11,637 nucleotides of DNA from an uncultured Bacteroides sp. (GCA_902472795.1 CABROZ010000065.1:1-11637), one strand, 5' to 3'; shown: positions 1 to 8,250, counted from the stretch's first letter. Numbers and translations: made by a program. Notes: generated by a model not told the origin, from the letters alone.

Positions 1-2
1 TG

Positions 3-1442
3 CTGCTTGGTCCTCCGGGAGTAGCCAAGTCGATGATCGCCCGACGACTTAAACTGGCTTTTGCCAACGCTTCTGCTTTCGAATACCTCATGTCGCGTTT
101 CTCTACTCCGGACGAAATATTCGGCCCCGTCAGCATCAGCCTCCTGAAGGAGAAGGACAGATATGAGCGCATCGTAAAAGGTTACCTGCCTACAGCCGAC
201 ATCGTTTTCTTAGACGAAATATGGAAAGCAGGCCCTGCCATACAAAATACTTTGCTGACAGCCATCAACGAAAAAGTATTCCGCAACGGCGATAAGGAAC
301 TCAGACTGCCCCTGAAGTTACTGGTAGCGGCAAGCAACGAACTGCCGGCACACGGCGAAGGCTTAGAGGCACTTTGGGACCGCTTTCTGATACGTATTAT
401 CTGCCACAGCATTCAAGACGAGAAGACTTTTCACCAGATGCTGCTTGACGAAACAGAGGTGAACACGATACCGGTATCTCCCGCTCTGCCTATTACTGAG
501 GAAGAATATGCAGAATGGCAACAGCAAATCAGAACCGTAACCATTTCTTCTGCCATCCTGGACCGTATTTCCGAAATACGCTACCGTTTGTCCAGCGTAG
601 AAATTCCGCAAAGCGACCTCCGACGAAACATTTACGTCAGCGACCGACGCTGGAAACATATTATCAGGCTGTTAAAGGCATCAGCCTTCCTGCACGAGCG
701 AACCGAAGTCTGCCCTGACGACCTCATCATCACCTGTCACTGCCTGTGGAACGAACCCGACGAACTGCCTGCTATACGATCGATAGTCATTCAGTCACTG
801 TTTTCCCCGCAAGAGAAAGAGATAAAGTCCATCAGCCAGGCTCTGAAAGCCGACCTGAGAACCTATTCCGCCCAACTGGCCTTGGAGAAAGCCCGTCGTA
901 ATCAAGACCATCGGGACGACAATCTGCTGATTGTTGACCACTTCTACTTTCAACTCGAGAACCACGGCACGGGGAACACATACATCTTCCTGTCCGACTT
1001 CATGGGTATGAAGAATCATCAGCCGCAGGATGCTCCGCATACCGGCGTCATTTACACCGACCCGCTTCATCCGGAACGTACCCTTATCCGCACCTTTGCC
1101 GACATCAACCGAATGAAGGTTAAAGATGCCAGACAGGTGCGCCTCTACCGCGACGACCACTACCTGTACATCGACGGAGTACGTTACAGCCTGCGACACC
1201 TCCGACCGGGCGAACAGCAAACAGTAGGCAAACCGCTGAAACCGACTGTCAACCGCGACTACGAGGCTGAACTGGAAGAAACCAACAATGCCATCGGCCG
1301 GCTGACCCAACAACTATCCACCAACCTGTTCCTTTGCGACGCCGATAAAAAGGAAATTGAACAACATGTGGCAAACTTGCGCAAACAGATTGCATTTGCC
1401 CGGGTGGATGTCCGTAAACTGTTGTACGGCGATGAGGCATGA
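3..1442 (+). CDS. ravA: RavA-type MoxR AAA+ ATPase, 5'-truncated by window edge
   Basis: RavA is a MoxR-family AAA+ ATPase that works with the VWA protein ViaA; in E. coli the pair is linked to respiratory complexes and aminoglycoside sensitivity. The reading frame is open from base 3 and 479 residues are visible. It begins inside the Walker A motif (GPPGVAKS, bases 9-32), so the ATG at 33 is internal and the true start lies upstream. Following in order are the MoxR-typical FEYLMSRFSTPDEIFGP stretch, Walker B (VFLDEI, about bases 204-221), WKAGPAIQNTLL, the sensor-1 region VAASNELP, an arginine-finger candidate in WDRFLIRI, and the sensor-2 region SDRRWKHIIRLLKASAF. From memory, the sequence closely follows E. 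coli RavA through the whole ATPase core. The C-terminal part (about bases 780-1442), where RavA carries its LARA and helical regions, is more divergent. The viaA start overlaps its end by 11 nt, so the two are probably co-translated. Confidence 0.93.
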   Translation: MLGPPGVAKSMIARRLKLAFANASAFEYLMSRFSTPDEIFGPVSISLLKEKDRYERIVKGYLPTADIVFLDEIWKAGPAIQNTLLTAINEKVFRNGDKELRLPLKLLVAASNELPAHGEGLEALWDRFLIRIICHSIQDEKTFHQMLLDETEVNTIPVSPALPITEEEYAEWQQQIRTVTISSAILDRISEIRYRLSSVEIPQSDLRRNIYVSDRRWKHIIRLLKASAFLHERTEVCPDDLIITCHCLWNEPDELPAIRSIVIQSLFSPQEKEIKSISQALKADLRTYSAQLALEKARRNQDHRDDNLLIVDHFYFQLENHGTGNTYIFLSDFMGMKNHQPQDAPHTGVIYTDPLHPERTLIRTFADINRMKVKDARQVRLYRDDHYLYIDGVRYSLRHLRPGEQQTVGKPLKPTVNRDYEAELEETNNAIGRLTQQLSTNLFLCDADKKEIEQHVANLRKQIAFARVDVRKLLYGDEA

Positions 1443-2871
1443 GCCACTTTTCTATACCCGCTTACTGGACCACTACCTGAAGACCGGCGAATTTCTGGAA
1501 ACAGGCAGCACCGAACCGCTCTATGGCTATCTGCGTACAGTCATGGAAAATCCTGTCATTAAGGTACAAGTGATGTCCGATGAAGTCTGTGCACGTGTCT
1601 TTTACGACACGTTAAGCCAGTTCATCCAGCAAAACCTGAATCGGGAAAAATACAACTTCCAGCGCAAACAGTCGGAAGAAAAGAGCCGACAACTCATCAC
1701 TCAGTGGACTCACGACCGCAAACGGGACGGCTGGCAAGCACTGGTCGAAGAGCTGGACTCCAAATACGGCAACTATGGCTTCAATGCTCCCTTCTACCGG
1801 CAATCCTTCGGTCGAGATGGGAAAGCCGACGACGACATGCTGTGGGAAAAACTGGCTGAAGACTGGGAAGAAGCCATCCAACGCCAGTTGGAAGAAGCAA
1901 GAGAAAACGAAATAAAAAACCTTCGGGAAAGCCTCGAACGCCGTATCTCTTCCAACCTGAAGAACATCCCGGCCTATATCGAAAAGAACCGGATAGAGAA
2001 AGACGAATTCATGCAAGCCTGGGGCATGATGAACGGACTGTGGAACACCAGCGACTTCGAACGGATACGCAAAATTGTACGCATCCAGAAAGATTTCCCA
2101 CAGATAACCGAAGTAGCCAATGTCATGGGACGGATAGCCCACGATGACGGGAAAGAGCGCATCCGCCTGACCGAAGGTGATGCCGACCGCCTGGAGCATG
2201 CCTCACGGTGCGACATTGCTGGCATCACCATCAGCAACGACCTGAACAGTCTGCTGCCCATCGAAATAGCTTATTGTTCAGACAGCGAATTAGAAAGAAT
2301 ATTCATAGACAAATACCTGACCCGAAAGTTACAGACATTCCGCTATCAGTCCGAAAACACACAGCCCGCCCGCCGCCTGCAGACACGTCCTGCCCAACGG
2401 AAAGGACCGATGATAGTCTGCCTGGATACATCGGGCAGCATGACGGGCATGCCCGAACGGGTAGCCCATTCTACCTTAATCAAGTTATTAGAAATAGCCG
2501 ACCGTCAGAAGCGCGACTGCTTTCTAATAGCTTTTTCCGTATCCATACAGCCTATCGATGTCCGCAAAGAGCGGGCCAATCTGCTCAGTTTCTTCAGCCG
2601 GACAGCCTGTGGCGATACGGATGCCGGCCGCATGATGCAGAAAACCTTCGAACTGCTTCAGACGGGAACCAACTATCTTAATGCCGATGTCCTTTGGATC
2701 AGCGATTTCCGTATTCCCCTTTCATCCGCCTCACTCTTGCATCAGCTGCAGGAAGCCAGGCAGCACGGCACACGCTTCTACGGGCTGCAGACAGGCATTG
2801 CCGAAAACGAATGGCAACCCTACTTCGACCGCATCTGGCGGATAGGCTACAATTCTCCCCGCCGTTATTGA
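1432..2871 (+). CDS. viaA: ViaA-type von Willebrand factor A domain protein, RavA partner
   Basis: This is the probable RavA partner, a soluble protein with a C-terminal VWA domain that binds divalent metal through a MIDAS site. I chose the ATG at 1432 (MRHEPLFYTRLLDHY) because it gives 479 aa, close to the roughly 483 aa of E. coli ViaA. An in-frame ATG at 1357 would add 25 residues read inside ravA. The N-terminal two thirds are helical and charged, including a long acidic/basic coiled-coil-like stretch around residues 135-190. The VWA domain begins near residue 325 with MIVCLDTSGSM, giving MIDAS residues D332, S334 and S336. The MIDAS threonine is probably T396 in GDTD, and a further Asp is D425 in WISDF. 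The protein ends in FDRIWRIGY, similar to the FDHIWRF end of E. coli ViaA as I recall it. The MIDAS looks complete, so it should bind metal. Confidence 0.92.
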   Translation: MRHEPLFYTRLLDHYLKTGEFLETGSTEPLYGYLRTVMENPVIKVQVMSDEVCARVFYDTLSQFIQQNLNREKYNFQRKQSEEKSRQLITQWTHDRKRDGWQALVEELDSKYGNYGFNAPFYRQSFGRDGKADDDMLWEKLAEDWEEAIQRQLEEARENEIKNLRESLERRISSNLKNIPAYIEKNRIEKDEFMQAWGMMNGLWNTSDFERIRKIVRIQKDFPQITEVANVMGRIAHDDGKERIRLTEGDADRLEHASRCDIAGITISNDLNSLLPIEIAYCSDSELERIFIDKYLTRKLQTFRYQSENTQPARRLQTRPAQRKGPMIVCLDTSGSMTGMPERVAHSTLIKLLEIADRQKRDCFLIAFSVSIQPIDVRKERANLLSFFSRTACGDTDAGRMMQKTFELLQTGTNYLNADVLWISDFRIPLSSASLLHQLQEARQHGTRFYGLQTGIAENEWQPYFDRIWRIGYNSPRRY

Positions 2872-2892
2872 TGGTATCTCAAAACAAAATCG

Positions 2893-2900
2893 TACATTTG
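2893..2900 (+). promoter_or_regulatory. Candidate Bacteroidetes -7 promoter element for the hydrolase gene
   Basis: TACATTTG matches the Bacteroidetes -7 consensus TAnnTTTG and lies 25 nt before the ATG at 2926. The -33 element is weak: TATTG at 2866-2870 is 22 nt upstream and overlaps the viaA stop. The hydrolase and TPM genes may therefore have their own promoter in addition to readthrough from ravA-viaA. Confidence 0.45.
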
Positions 2901-2925
2901 TCCACCAACAGACAAAAGCAGTGAC

Positions 2926-3894
2926 ATGAGAAAAACCATCAAATACAGCCTGACGGCCATTATCGCACTGGCAGCCGTGCTGCTGTGTGCAGGCTATTAC
3001 ATGCTTGGCTATGCCCTGAAGCCTGAAGCCCTTGTCAGCCGTAGCCGCAACATCGAAGGCTCGTTAGAATACATGCAGCAGACTTATCCCGAAGTAGGGC
3101 GCTGGATAGACAGCCTGCAAACAGCCGGAGCCATTCACGACCTCTACATCGAGAACGACGAAGGCAAGCGACTTCATGCCCTCTACGTTCCCGCTGCCGA
3201 CAGTACCCGCCACACGGCTGTCATCGTGCATGGCTATACCGACAATTCCATCCGGATGATGATGATCGGATACCTTTATAGTCGCCAACTGAAATACAAC
3301 ATACTGCTGCCCGACCTCTACGGACATGGCCTGAGCGAGGGCACCGAAGTGCAGATGGGCTGGAAAGACCGCCTCGACGTATTGCAGTGGACCGACGAAG
3401 CCAACCACCTGTTCGGAGGGAACACCCAGATGGTGGTGCACGGCATTTCGATGGGAGCAGCTACGACCATGTGCGTATCGGGCGAAGTGCAGCACGGCAT
3501 GCACCAGCAGCCTTTCGTGAAATGCTTTGTCGAAGACTGCGGATACACCAGTGCCTGGGACGAGTTCAAAGGAGAGCTGAAGAATCAGTTCGGCTTGCCG
3601 GCCTTCCCACTGCTGAATGTAGCCAGTGCCTTGTGCAAGATGGAGTACGGCTGGAGTTTCCAGGAAGCTTCTCCGCTGGAGCAGGTCAAGAAGTGTACCC
3701 TTCCCATGCTCTTTATCCACGGCGACGCCGATACGTTTGTACCTACTTGGATGGTACATCCCCTCTACGAGGCCAAGCCTCAGCCCAAGGAGCTCTGGAT
3801 AGTGCCCGGTGCCGAACATGCCGTCGCCTATAAGGAGAATCCCGAAGCCTATACCCGCAAGGTAGGCGATTTTGTAGGAAAATACATTCACTAA
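2926..3894 (+). CDS. Membrane-anchored alpha/beta hydrolase (serine-nucleophile fold)
   Basis: A 322 aa alpha/beta hydrolase, probably tethered to the inner membrane and facing the periplasm. Residues about 7-28 form one hydrophobic segment after MRKTIK, with no obvious cleavage site. The fold shows HG at residues 102-103 (VIVHGYTDN, oxyanion region), the nucleophile elbow G-I-S-M-G with Ser175, an acid candidate Asp267 or Asp269 in HGDADTFVP, and His298 in PGAEHAVAY. This is a complete Ser-Asp-His triad with the order and spacing usual for the family. Bacteroidetes proteins of this kind are generally annotated as alpha/beta hydrolase or peptidase/esterase-like, and the substrate cannot be told from sequence. 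The start sits in an A-rich context 54 nt after viaA. The TPM gene follows after 17 nt with no terminator, so the two are likely co-transcribed. Confidence 0.88.
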   Translation: MRKTIKYSLTAIIALAAVLLCAGYYMLGYALKPEALVSRSRNIEGSLEYMQQTYPEVGRWIDSLQTAGAIHDLYIENDEGKRLHALYVPAADSTRHTAVIVHGYTDNSIRMMMIGYLYSRQLKYNILLPDLYGHGLSEGTEVQMGWKDRLDVLQWTDEANHLFGGNTQMVVHGISMGAATTMCVSGEVQHGMHQQPFVKCFVEDCGYTSAWDEFKGELKNQFGLPAFPLLNVASALCKMEYGWSFQEASPLEQVKKCTLPMLFIHGDADTFVPTWMVHPLYEAKPQPKELWIVPGAEHAVAYKENPEAYTRKVGDFVGKYIH

Positions 3895-3911
3895 AACAAG
3901 CATATCAATCC

Positions 3912-4820
3912 ATGAAACGAACGATAACATTCTTTCTGTTCTTCTGCCTTTTAGGCATGATGACAGGGGCACAAACCATTTATACCCCCGACAACCTGCC
4001 CAAAGTGCACTTGCAAGACAAAACCCGCTACGTCACCGACCCCGGAAACATCCTCGACATGGCTGCACGCGACAGCATCGACCGCATGCTCTACCGGCTG
4101 GAACAACAGACGGGCATACAGAGCGTAGTGGCCGTCGTACCCAGCATCGGCCAGGAAGACTGTTTCGACTTCTGCCACCAACTGCTCAATTCGTGGGGAG
4201 TAGGTCAGAAGGGCAAAGACAACGGACTGGTCATCCTGCTTGTCACCGACCAGCGTTGCATCCAGTTCTATACCGGCTATGGCCTGGAAGGACCTCTGCC
4301 CGATGCTATCTGCAAGCGCATCCAGACACGCGAAATGATTCCTTATCTGAAGGATAACCGATGGAGCGAAGGCATGGTAGCCGGTGTGCGTGCCACTTGC
4401 GCACAATTAGACGGCTCGATGGAAAACAATGCGCCGGCAGGCGAAGAAGACAACGATGCCATAACCTTCATCATGGTCTTATTCGGATTCATTGCCGTAG
4501 GCTGCATACTGGCCGTCATAGCCATGCGCCACGCCAGCAAATGTCCCCACTGCGGACAACACAAACTGCAACGCAGCTACAGCCGGCTCGTCTCGCGCCA
4601 TAACGGCGTACGGACGGAAGACGTCACCTATACTTGCCGCAACTGCGGGCACACAGTAGTGCGCCGTCAGCAGTCGTACGACGAAAACTATCGCGGACGT
4701 GGCGGCAGCGGTCCGATCATTTTTGGTGGAGGAGGTGGCTTCAGCGGTGGAGGCGGCTTCGGTGGAGGCAGCTTCGGAGGAGGCATGGGAGGCGGAGGAG
4801 GCGCCGGATCCAGATTCTAA
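3912..4820 (+). CDS. TPM-domain (YgcG/Psb32-like) membrane protein with zinc ribbon and Gly-rich tail
   Basis: A 302 aa exported protein. Residues 1-20 form a signal peptide (MKRTITFFLFFCLLGMMTGA, then Gln). Residues about 35-160 are a TPM domain with VTDPGNIL, DNGLVILLV, IQFYTGYGLEG and the WSEGMVAGV region. A second hydrophobic segment spans about 184-205. It is followed by two paired-cysteine knuckles, C211-P-H-C214 and C242-R-N-C245, which suggest a zinc ribbon that would lie on the cytoplasmic side. The last roughly 40 residues are Gly/Ser/Phe-rich and end in GAGSRF. TPM proteins are often encoded beside LemA, and LemA is encoded 2.8 kb downstream here. The function of this family in bacteria is poorly defined, and phosphatase activity has been claimed only for plant members. 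The family call is firm, the role is not. Confidence 0.88.
   Translation: MKRTITFFLFFCLLGMMTGAQTIYTPDNLPKVHLQDKTRYVTDPGNILDMAARDSIDRMLYRLEQQTGIQSVVAVVPSIGQEDCFDFCHQLLNSWGVGQKGKDNGLVILLVTDQRCIQFYTGYGLEGPLPDAICKRIQTREMIPYLKDNRWSEGMVAGVRATCAQLDGSMENNAPAGEEDNDAITFIMVLFGFIAVGCILAVIAMRHASKCPHCGQHKLQRSYSRLVSRHNGVRTEDVTYTCRNCGHTVVRRQQSYDENYRGRGGSGPIIFGGGGGFSGGGGFGGGSFGGGMGGGGGAGSRF
4726..4814 (+). repeat. Low-complexity Gly-codon repeat inside the TPM gene
   Basis: A run of GGT/GGA/GGC glycine codons with interspersed TTC and AGC codons encodes the C-terminal GGGGFSGGGGFGGGSFGGG-type tail. It is a degenerate 3-nt/15-nt repeat that could vary in length between strains. Confidence 0.7.
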
Positions 4821-4854
4821 CATCTGATAACTAAAGGCATTAAACCTTCCGCTC

Positions 4855-4880
4855 TTACTTTTGTCCTATAACAAAAGTAA
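4855..4880. promoter_or_regulatory. Promoter -7 element inside a perfect 10-bp inverted repeat upstream of the outer-membrane gene
   Basis: TTACTTTTGT (4855-4864) and ACAAAAGTAA (4871-4880) are exact reverse complements separated by the 6 nt CCTATA. The left arm contains TACTTTTG (4856-4863), a match to the Bacteroidetes -7 consensus TAnnTTTG, and the right arm carries the same box on the - strand. I see no good TTTG -33 element at the expected distance. The site lies 20-45 nt before the ATG at 4900. No T-tract follows, so it does not look like an intrinsic terminator for the TPM gene. Operator or regulated promoter is the favoured reading. Confidence 0.6.
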
Positions 4881-4899
4881 CCCCAAACAATAAACAAAC

Positions 4900-7635
4900 A
4901 TGAAAAGCGCTATTATCACATCTTTGCTACTAATTCTTACGTTTGGAACTATCATGGCACAAAAACGAACCATCACCGTCACGGGCAAAGTGACCGAGCA
5001 AGACGGAAAAACACCGATTGAGGCTGCTACGGTGCAGCTTCTGTCCCTGCCCGACAGTTCGCAAACGGCCGGAAACACAACCGACAAAAGCGGAAACTTC
5101 AGTCTGCCACGGGTCAAAGCAGGAAAATACCTGCTGAAAGTATCTTTCATCGGATACGCCACCCTGTACAAACCCGTTACGCTGAATGCCCAGTCGGGCC
5201 CGCAAAAGAACTTAGGCAATCTGACTCTCGAGACCGACGCCGTCCTGCTGTCCGAAACGGTCATCACGGCCGAAGCACCACCTGTGGTGGTCAATGCCGA
5301 TACAACGGAATACAATGCCTCGGCCTATCGGGTGGCAGCGGGTGACATGCTTGAGGAACTGGTCAAGCAGCTGCCCGGCGTCGAGGTGGACGAAGACGGA
5401 AAAATCACCCTCAACGGCGAGGAAATCCAAAAAATCATGGTCAACGGAAAAGAGTTCTTCGGCAACGATACGGAAATGTCGATGAAGAACCTGCCAGCCG
5501 ACGCCGTCAAAAAGCTGAAGGCCTACAAGGAGAAGAGCGACCAGGAACGTATGACCGGCATCAAGGACGGTAACGAAACCCCTGTCCTGGACCTGACCTT
5601 GAAAAAGAACAGCGGATGGATGGGCAACCTGATCGGAGGATACGGAACGAAAGACCGCTACGAAGGCAATGCCAACATCAACCACTTCACCGACAACATG
5701 AACCTGTCGTTTGTAGGCGCTGCCAACAATACCCGACGACAAGGCAACGGACAACGCATCCAGCAGAACGCCGGCATCACCTATGCACAAAAGGACAATA
5801 CGCTTGACATCCGCGGAAACGTCAATTACCGCCACAACGTCAATGAAACCAATACCGAAACCTCTTCGGAAACTTTCCTGGGCGATGAATCGACTTATGC
5901 CAACCGACGGTCCGACAGTAAAAACGGCAATCACACCCTGAACGGGAATACACGGGTAGAATGGAAAGTTGACAGCTTGAATACCCTGAATGCTTATTTC
6001 AACATGAGCTACAGTCAATCGGACTCGCAAAGCGAAAACTGGAACAAGACATCGGACAATAACAGAGACGATATCAACGAGACAACCACGTCGAGTACAG
6101 GAAACGGCAAAAGCTACAACCTGAATGGTGGGGCAGCTTTCTACCACCGTTTCCGGAAAGCAGGACGAAACCTGTTCATGTCATTCGGCTTCAGCCGCAA
6201 CAACAACGACCGCGACAACTACAACCGGACATACTCGCAATTCTTCATGCAGGACAGTATATCCGACATCGACCGGAATACCCGGAGCAATAACAACTCG
6301 ACCAACTGGAATCTTTCCGTGGGCTACATCGAGCCCCTGTCCAAGCACTACCGGCTCAGCATGAACTATTCGTACTCGCATTCGAACGGACTTTCACAAT
6401 CGCTTGTTTACGACAGCATCAACTATGCCGACCGATTCAATTATAGCTATAACGACGACCTGAGTTCGAAAGTGAAGAACCGGTATGCCAACCATAACAT
6501 CAGCCTGTCCATTCAGGGCGACCATTTGAAAAAAGACTCCCTGCAGCGGGGATTGATTTATAACATCGGACTTTCGCTGAATCCGCAGACTACCGAAAGC
6601 CATACGACCATCGGTCCCAATACAGGCAAGGACCTCCCCCGACAACATACGCTGGACTGGTCGCCCACGCTGACGGCCGACTACTACTTCTCGCGCCGCG
6701 AACGCATCAACCTGCGCTACAACGGACGAAGCAACGCACCCGGCATCGAAGACCTGCAGGAAGTAATCGACATCACCGACCCCATGAACCTGCGCTACGG
6801 AAACCCGAACCTGAAGCCCTCGTTCACCAACAACCTGAACGCCAGTTACGAGCGCTATTCCACCAAAACCATGCGCAGCTTCCGCATCCGCATGACCTTC
6901 AACAACACGCTGAACTCCATTGCCAACCGCATGACGTATGACAAGACCAACGGAGCACGCACCTACCACAAGGTCAACATCAACGGAAACTGGCAAACCA
7001 GCCTGAATGCCTCGTTCGACACCCCGCTGAAAAACAAAAAATTCAACCTCAGTGCAGGAATCAACACCTCCTACAACAACCAAGTGGGCTACATTTCTGT
7101 TAATAATCAGGGAGCCGATGCCGAACTGAGCACCACACGCAGCCTCGTCAGCACCGAACGCCTCAGGGCCTCGTACCGCAGCGACAAGCTGGACATCGCC
7201 TTAGACGGCAACTTCCGCTACAACAAGGCCGACAACGCCAAGCAGCAGAACAGCAACCGCGAGACCTTCGACTATACGCTGGGAGGAAACGCGCACATAC
7301 GACTGCCGTGGGACATCGAAATCTCGACCGACATGAGGTGGCACATACGCGAAGGCTACAGCGGCAATGCCAACCGCGACGAACTGCTGTGGAACGCACA
7401 GATCTCCAAGCGGTTCCTGAAGCGGAAACAGGCCATGATCCGCCTGCGCGTGTTCGACATCCTGCAGCAGCAGAACAACCAGAGCCGCAGCATCAGTGCC
7501 AACGGCATCAGCGATACGACGAGCAACATGCTGACAAGCTACTGCATCGTCAACTTCACCTACCGCTTCAACACCCTGGGTGGCGGCGGAGGAAGAGGCA
7601 AGAATATGAGAAGACCTAATAGAAACATTCATTAA
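4900..7635 (+). CDS. Outer-membrane beta-barrel protein with carboxypeptidase-regulatory-like N-domain (TonB-receptor-like)
   Basis: A 911 aa outer-membrane protein of the Bacteroidetes OMP beta-barrel group related to TonB-dependent receptors. Residues 1-20 are a signal peptide (MKSAIITSLLLILTFGTIMA, then Gln). Residues about 24-115 form a carboxypeptidase-D-regulatory-like beta-sandwich (VTGKVTEQDGKTPIEAATVQL, then SFIGYATLYKPV). Residues about 120-235 are plug-like (LVKQLPGVEVDEDGKITLNGE, with VNGKEFFGND). The remainder is Asn/Ser/Tyr/Arg-rich alternating strand sequence ending in IVNFTYRFN. After the last predicted strand comes a Gly-rich and basic tail, GGGGGRGKNMRRPNRNIH. There is no SusD partner and no SusC-like context, so a glycan-uptake role is not supported and the ligand is unknown. 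It has its own promoter-like dyad upstream, and lemA follows after 27 nt. Confidence 0.9.
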   Translation: MKSAIITSLLLILTFGTIMAQKRTITVTGKVTEQDGKTPIEAATVQLLSLPDSSQTAGNTTDKSGNFSLPRVKAGKYLLKVSFIGYATLYKPVTLNAQSGPQKNLGNLTLETDAVLLSETVITAEAPPVVVNADTTEYNASAYRVAAGDMLEELVKQLPGVEVDEDGKITLNGEEIQKIMVNGKEFFGNDTEMSMKNLPADAVKKLKAYKEKSDQERMTGIKDGNETPVLDLTLKKNSGWMGNLIGGYGTKDRYEGNANINHFTDNMNLSFVGAANNTRRQGNGQRIQQNAGITYAQKDNTLDIRGNVNYRHNVNETNTETSSETFLGDESTYANRRSDSKNGNHTLNGNTRVEWKVDSLNTLNAYFNMSYSQSDSQSENWNKTSDNNRDDINETTTSSTGNGKSYNLNGGAAFYHRFRKAGRNLFMSFGFSRNNNDRDNYNRTYSQFFMQDSISDIDRNTRSNNNSTNWNLSVGYIEPLSKHYRLSMNYSYSHSNGLSQSLVYDSINYADRFNYSYNDDLSSKVKNRYANHNISLSIQGDHLKKDSLQRGLIYNIGLSLNPQTTESHTTIGPNTGKDLPRQHTLDWSPTLTADYYFSRRERINLRYNGRSNAPGIEDLQEVIDITDPMNLRYGNPNLKPSFTNNLNASYERYSTKTMRSFRIRMTFNNTLNSIANRMTYDKTNGARTYHKVNINGNWQTSLNASFDTPLKNKKFNLSAGINTSYNNQVGYISVNNQGADAELSTTRSLVSTERLRASYRSDKLDIALDGNFRYNKADNAKQQNSNRETFDYTLGGNAHIRLPWDIEISTDMRWHIREGYSGNANRDELLWNAQISKRFLKRKQAMIRLRVFDILQQQNNQSRSISANGISDTTSNMLTSYCIVNFTYRFNTLGGGGGRGKNMRRPNRNIH

Positions 7636-7662
7636 TCATAAAAACAAAAACAAGAAAAGAAA

Positions 7663-8250
7663 ATGAAAAAAGGAACCATTACGATTATCATTGTGGCCAT
7701 TGTGGCCGTCATCGCCGTATGGGCCATCAGCGGCTACAACAGCCTCGTCGGCATGGACGAAAACGTAAGCAACCAGTGGGCCAACGTAGAGACGCAATAC
7801 CAGCGCCGGGCCGACCTCATCCCCAACTTGGTGAATACCGTCAAAGGCTATGCCGCCCACGAGAAGGAAACACTGGAAGGCGTCATCGCCGCCCGCAGCC
7901 AGGCCACCCAAATCAAGTTAGACCCGACGAACCTGACACCCGAAAAGCTGGCCGAATACCAGAAGGCGCAGGGACAACTGGCCACCGCACTGGGCAAACT
8001 GCTGGCCATCACCGAAAACTATCCCGACCTGAAGGCCAACCAGAACTTCCTGGAACTGCAAGCCCAGCTCGAAGGAACAGAAAACCGCATCAACGTGGCC
8101 CGCAAGAACTTCAACGACTCGGCCAAGGCCTACAACACCGCCATCCGCCGTTTCCCCAAGAACATCCTTGCCGGCATGTTCGGTTTCGACAAGCGCGCCT
8201 ACTTCGAGGCAGCCGAGGGTGCCGAACAGGCTCCGCAGGTGCAGTTCTAA
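7663..8250 (+). CDS. lemA: LemA family membrane protein
   Basis: A 195 aa LemA-family protein of full usual length. Residues about 5-24 are a single N-terminal membrane segment (TITIIIVAIVAVIAVWAI). The LemA helical domain follows, with the conserved region from MDENVSNQWANVETQYQRR through ADLIPNLVNTVKGYAAHEK, then ENYPDLKANQNFLELQAQLEG and ENRINVARKNFNDSAKAYN. The C-terminus is the usual FGFDKRAYFEA stretch. LemA proteins are helical, membrane-anchored and of unclear biochemical role, often encoded beside TPM proteins. The gene is 27 nt after the outer-membrane protein gene, behind a very A-rich leader, so it is probably co-transcribed with that gene. A hairpin terminator follows its stop after 26 nt. 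Confidence 0.94.
   Translation: MKKGTITIIIVAIVAVIAVWAISGYNSLVGMDENVSNQWANVETQYQRRADLIPNLVNTVKGYAAHEKETLEGVIAARSQATQIKLDPTNLTPEKLAEYQKAQGQLATALGKLLAITENYPDLKANQNFLELQAQLEGTENRINVARKNFNDSAKAYNTAIRRFPKNILAGMFGFDKRAYFEAAEGAEQAPQVQF

Noticed and set aside
33..35. ATG as the start of ravA
   Set aside because: The frame is open upstream and encodes the essential Walker A motif before this codon, so it is an internal methionine.
1357..1431. Upstream in-frame ATG extending viaA by 25 codons into ravA
   Set aside because: The ATG at 1432 gives the usual ViaA length and the extra residues (NNMWQTCANRLHLPGWMSV) look like off-frame ravA sequence.
1439..1442. ATGA overlap at the ravA stop as the viaA start
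   Set aside because: This ATG is in a different frame from the VWA coding sequence, so it cannot start viaA.
4855..4880. Intrinsic terminator for the TPM gene
   Set aside because: The stem is A+T-rich and no T-tract follows on the + strand (ACCCC comes next); its overlap with a -7 box fits a promoter/operator better.
5212..6147. 311-codon - strand frame inside the outer-membrane gene
   Set aside because: Shadow of a long real gene; Val/Phe-rich composition and no start signal or domain.
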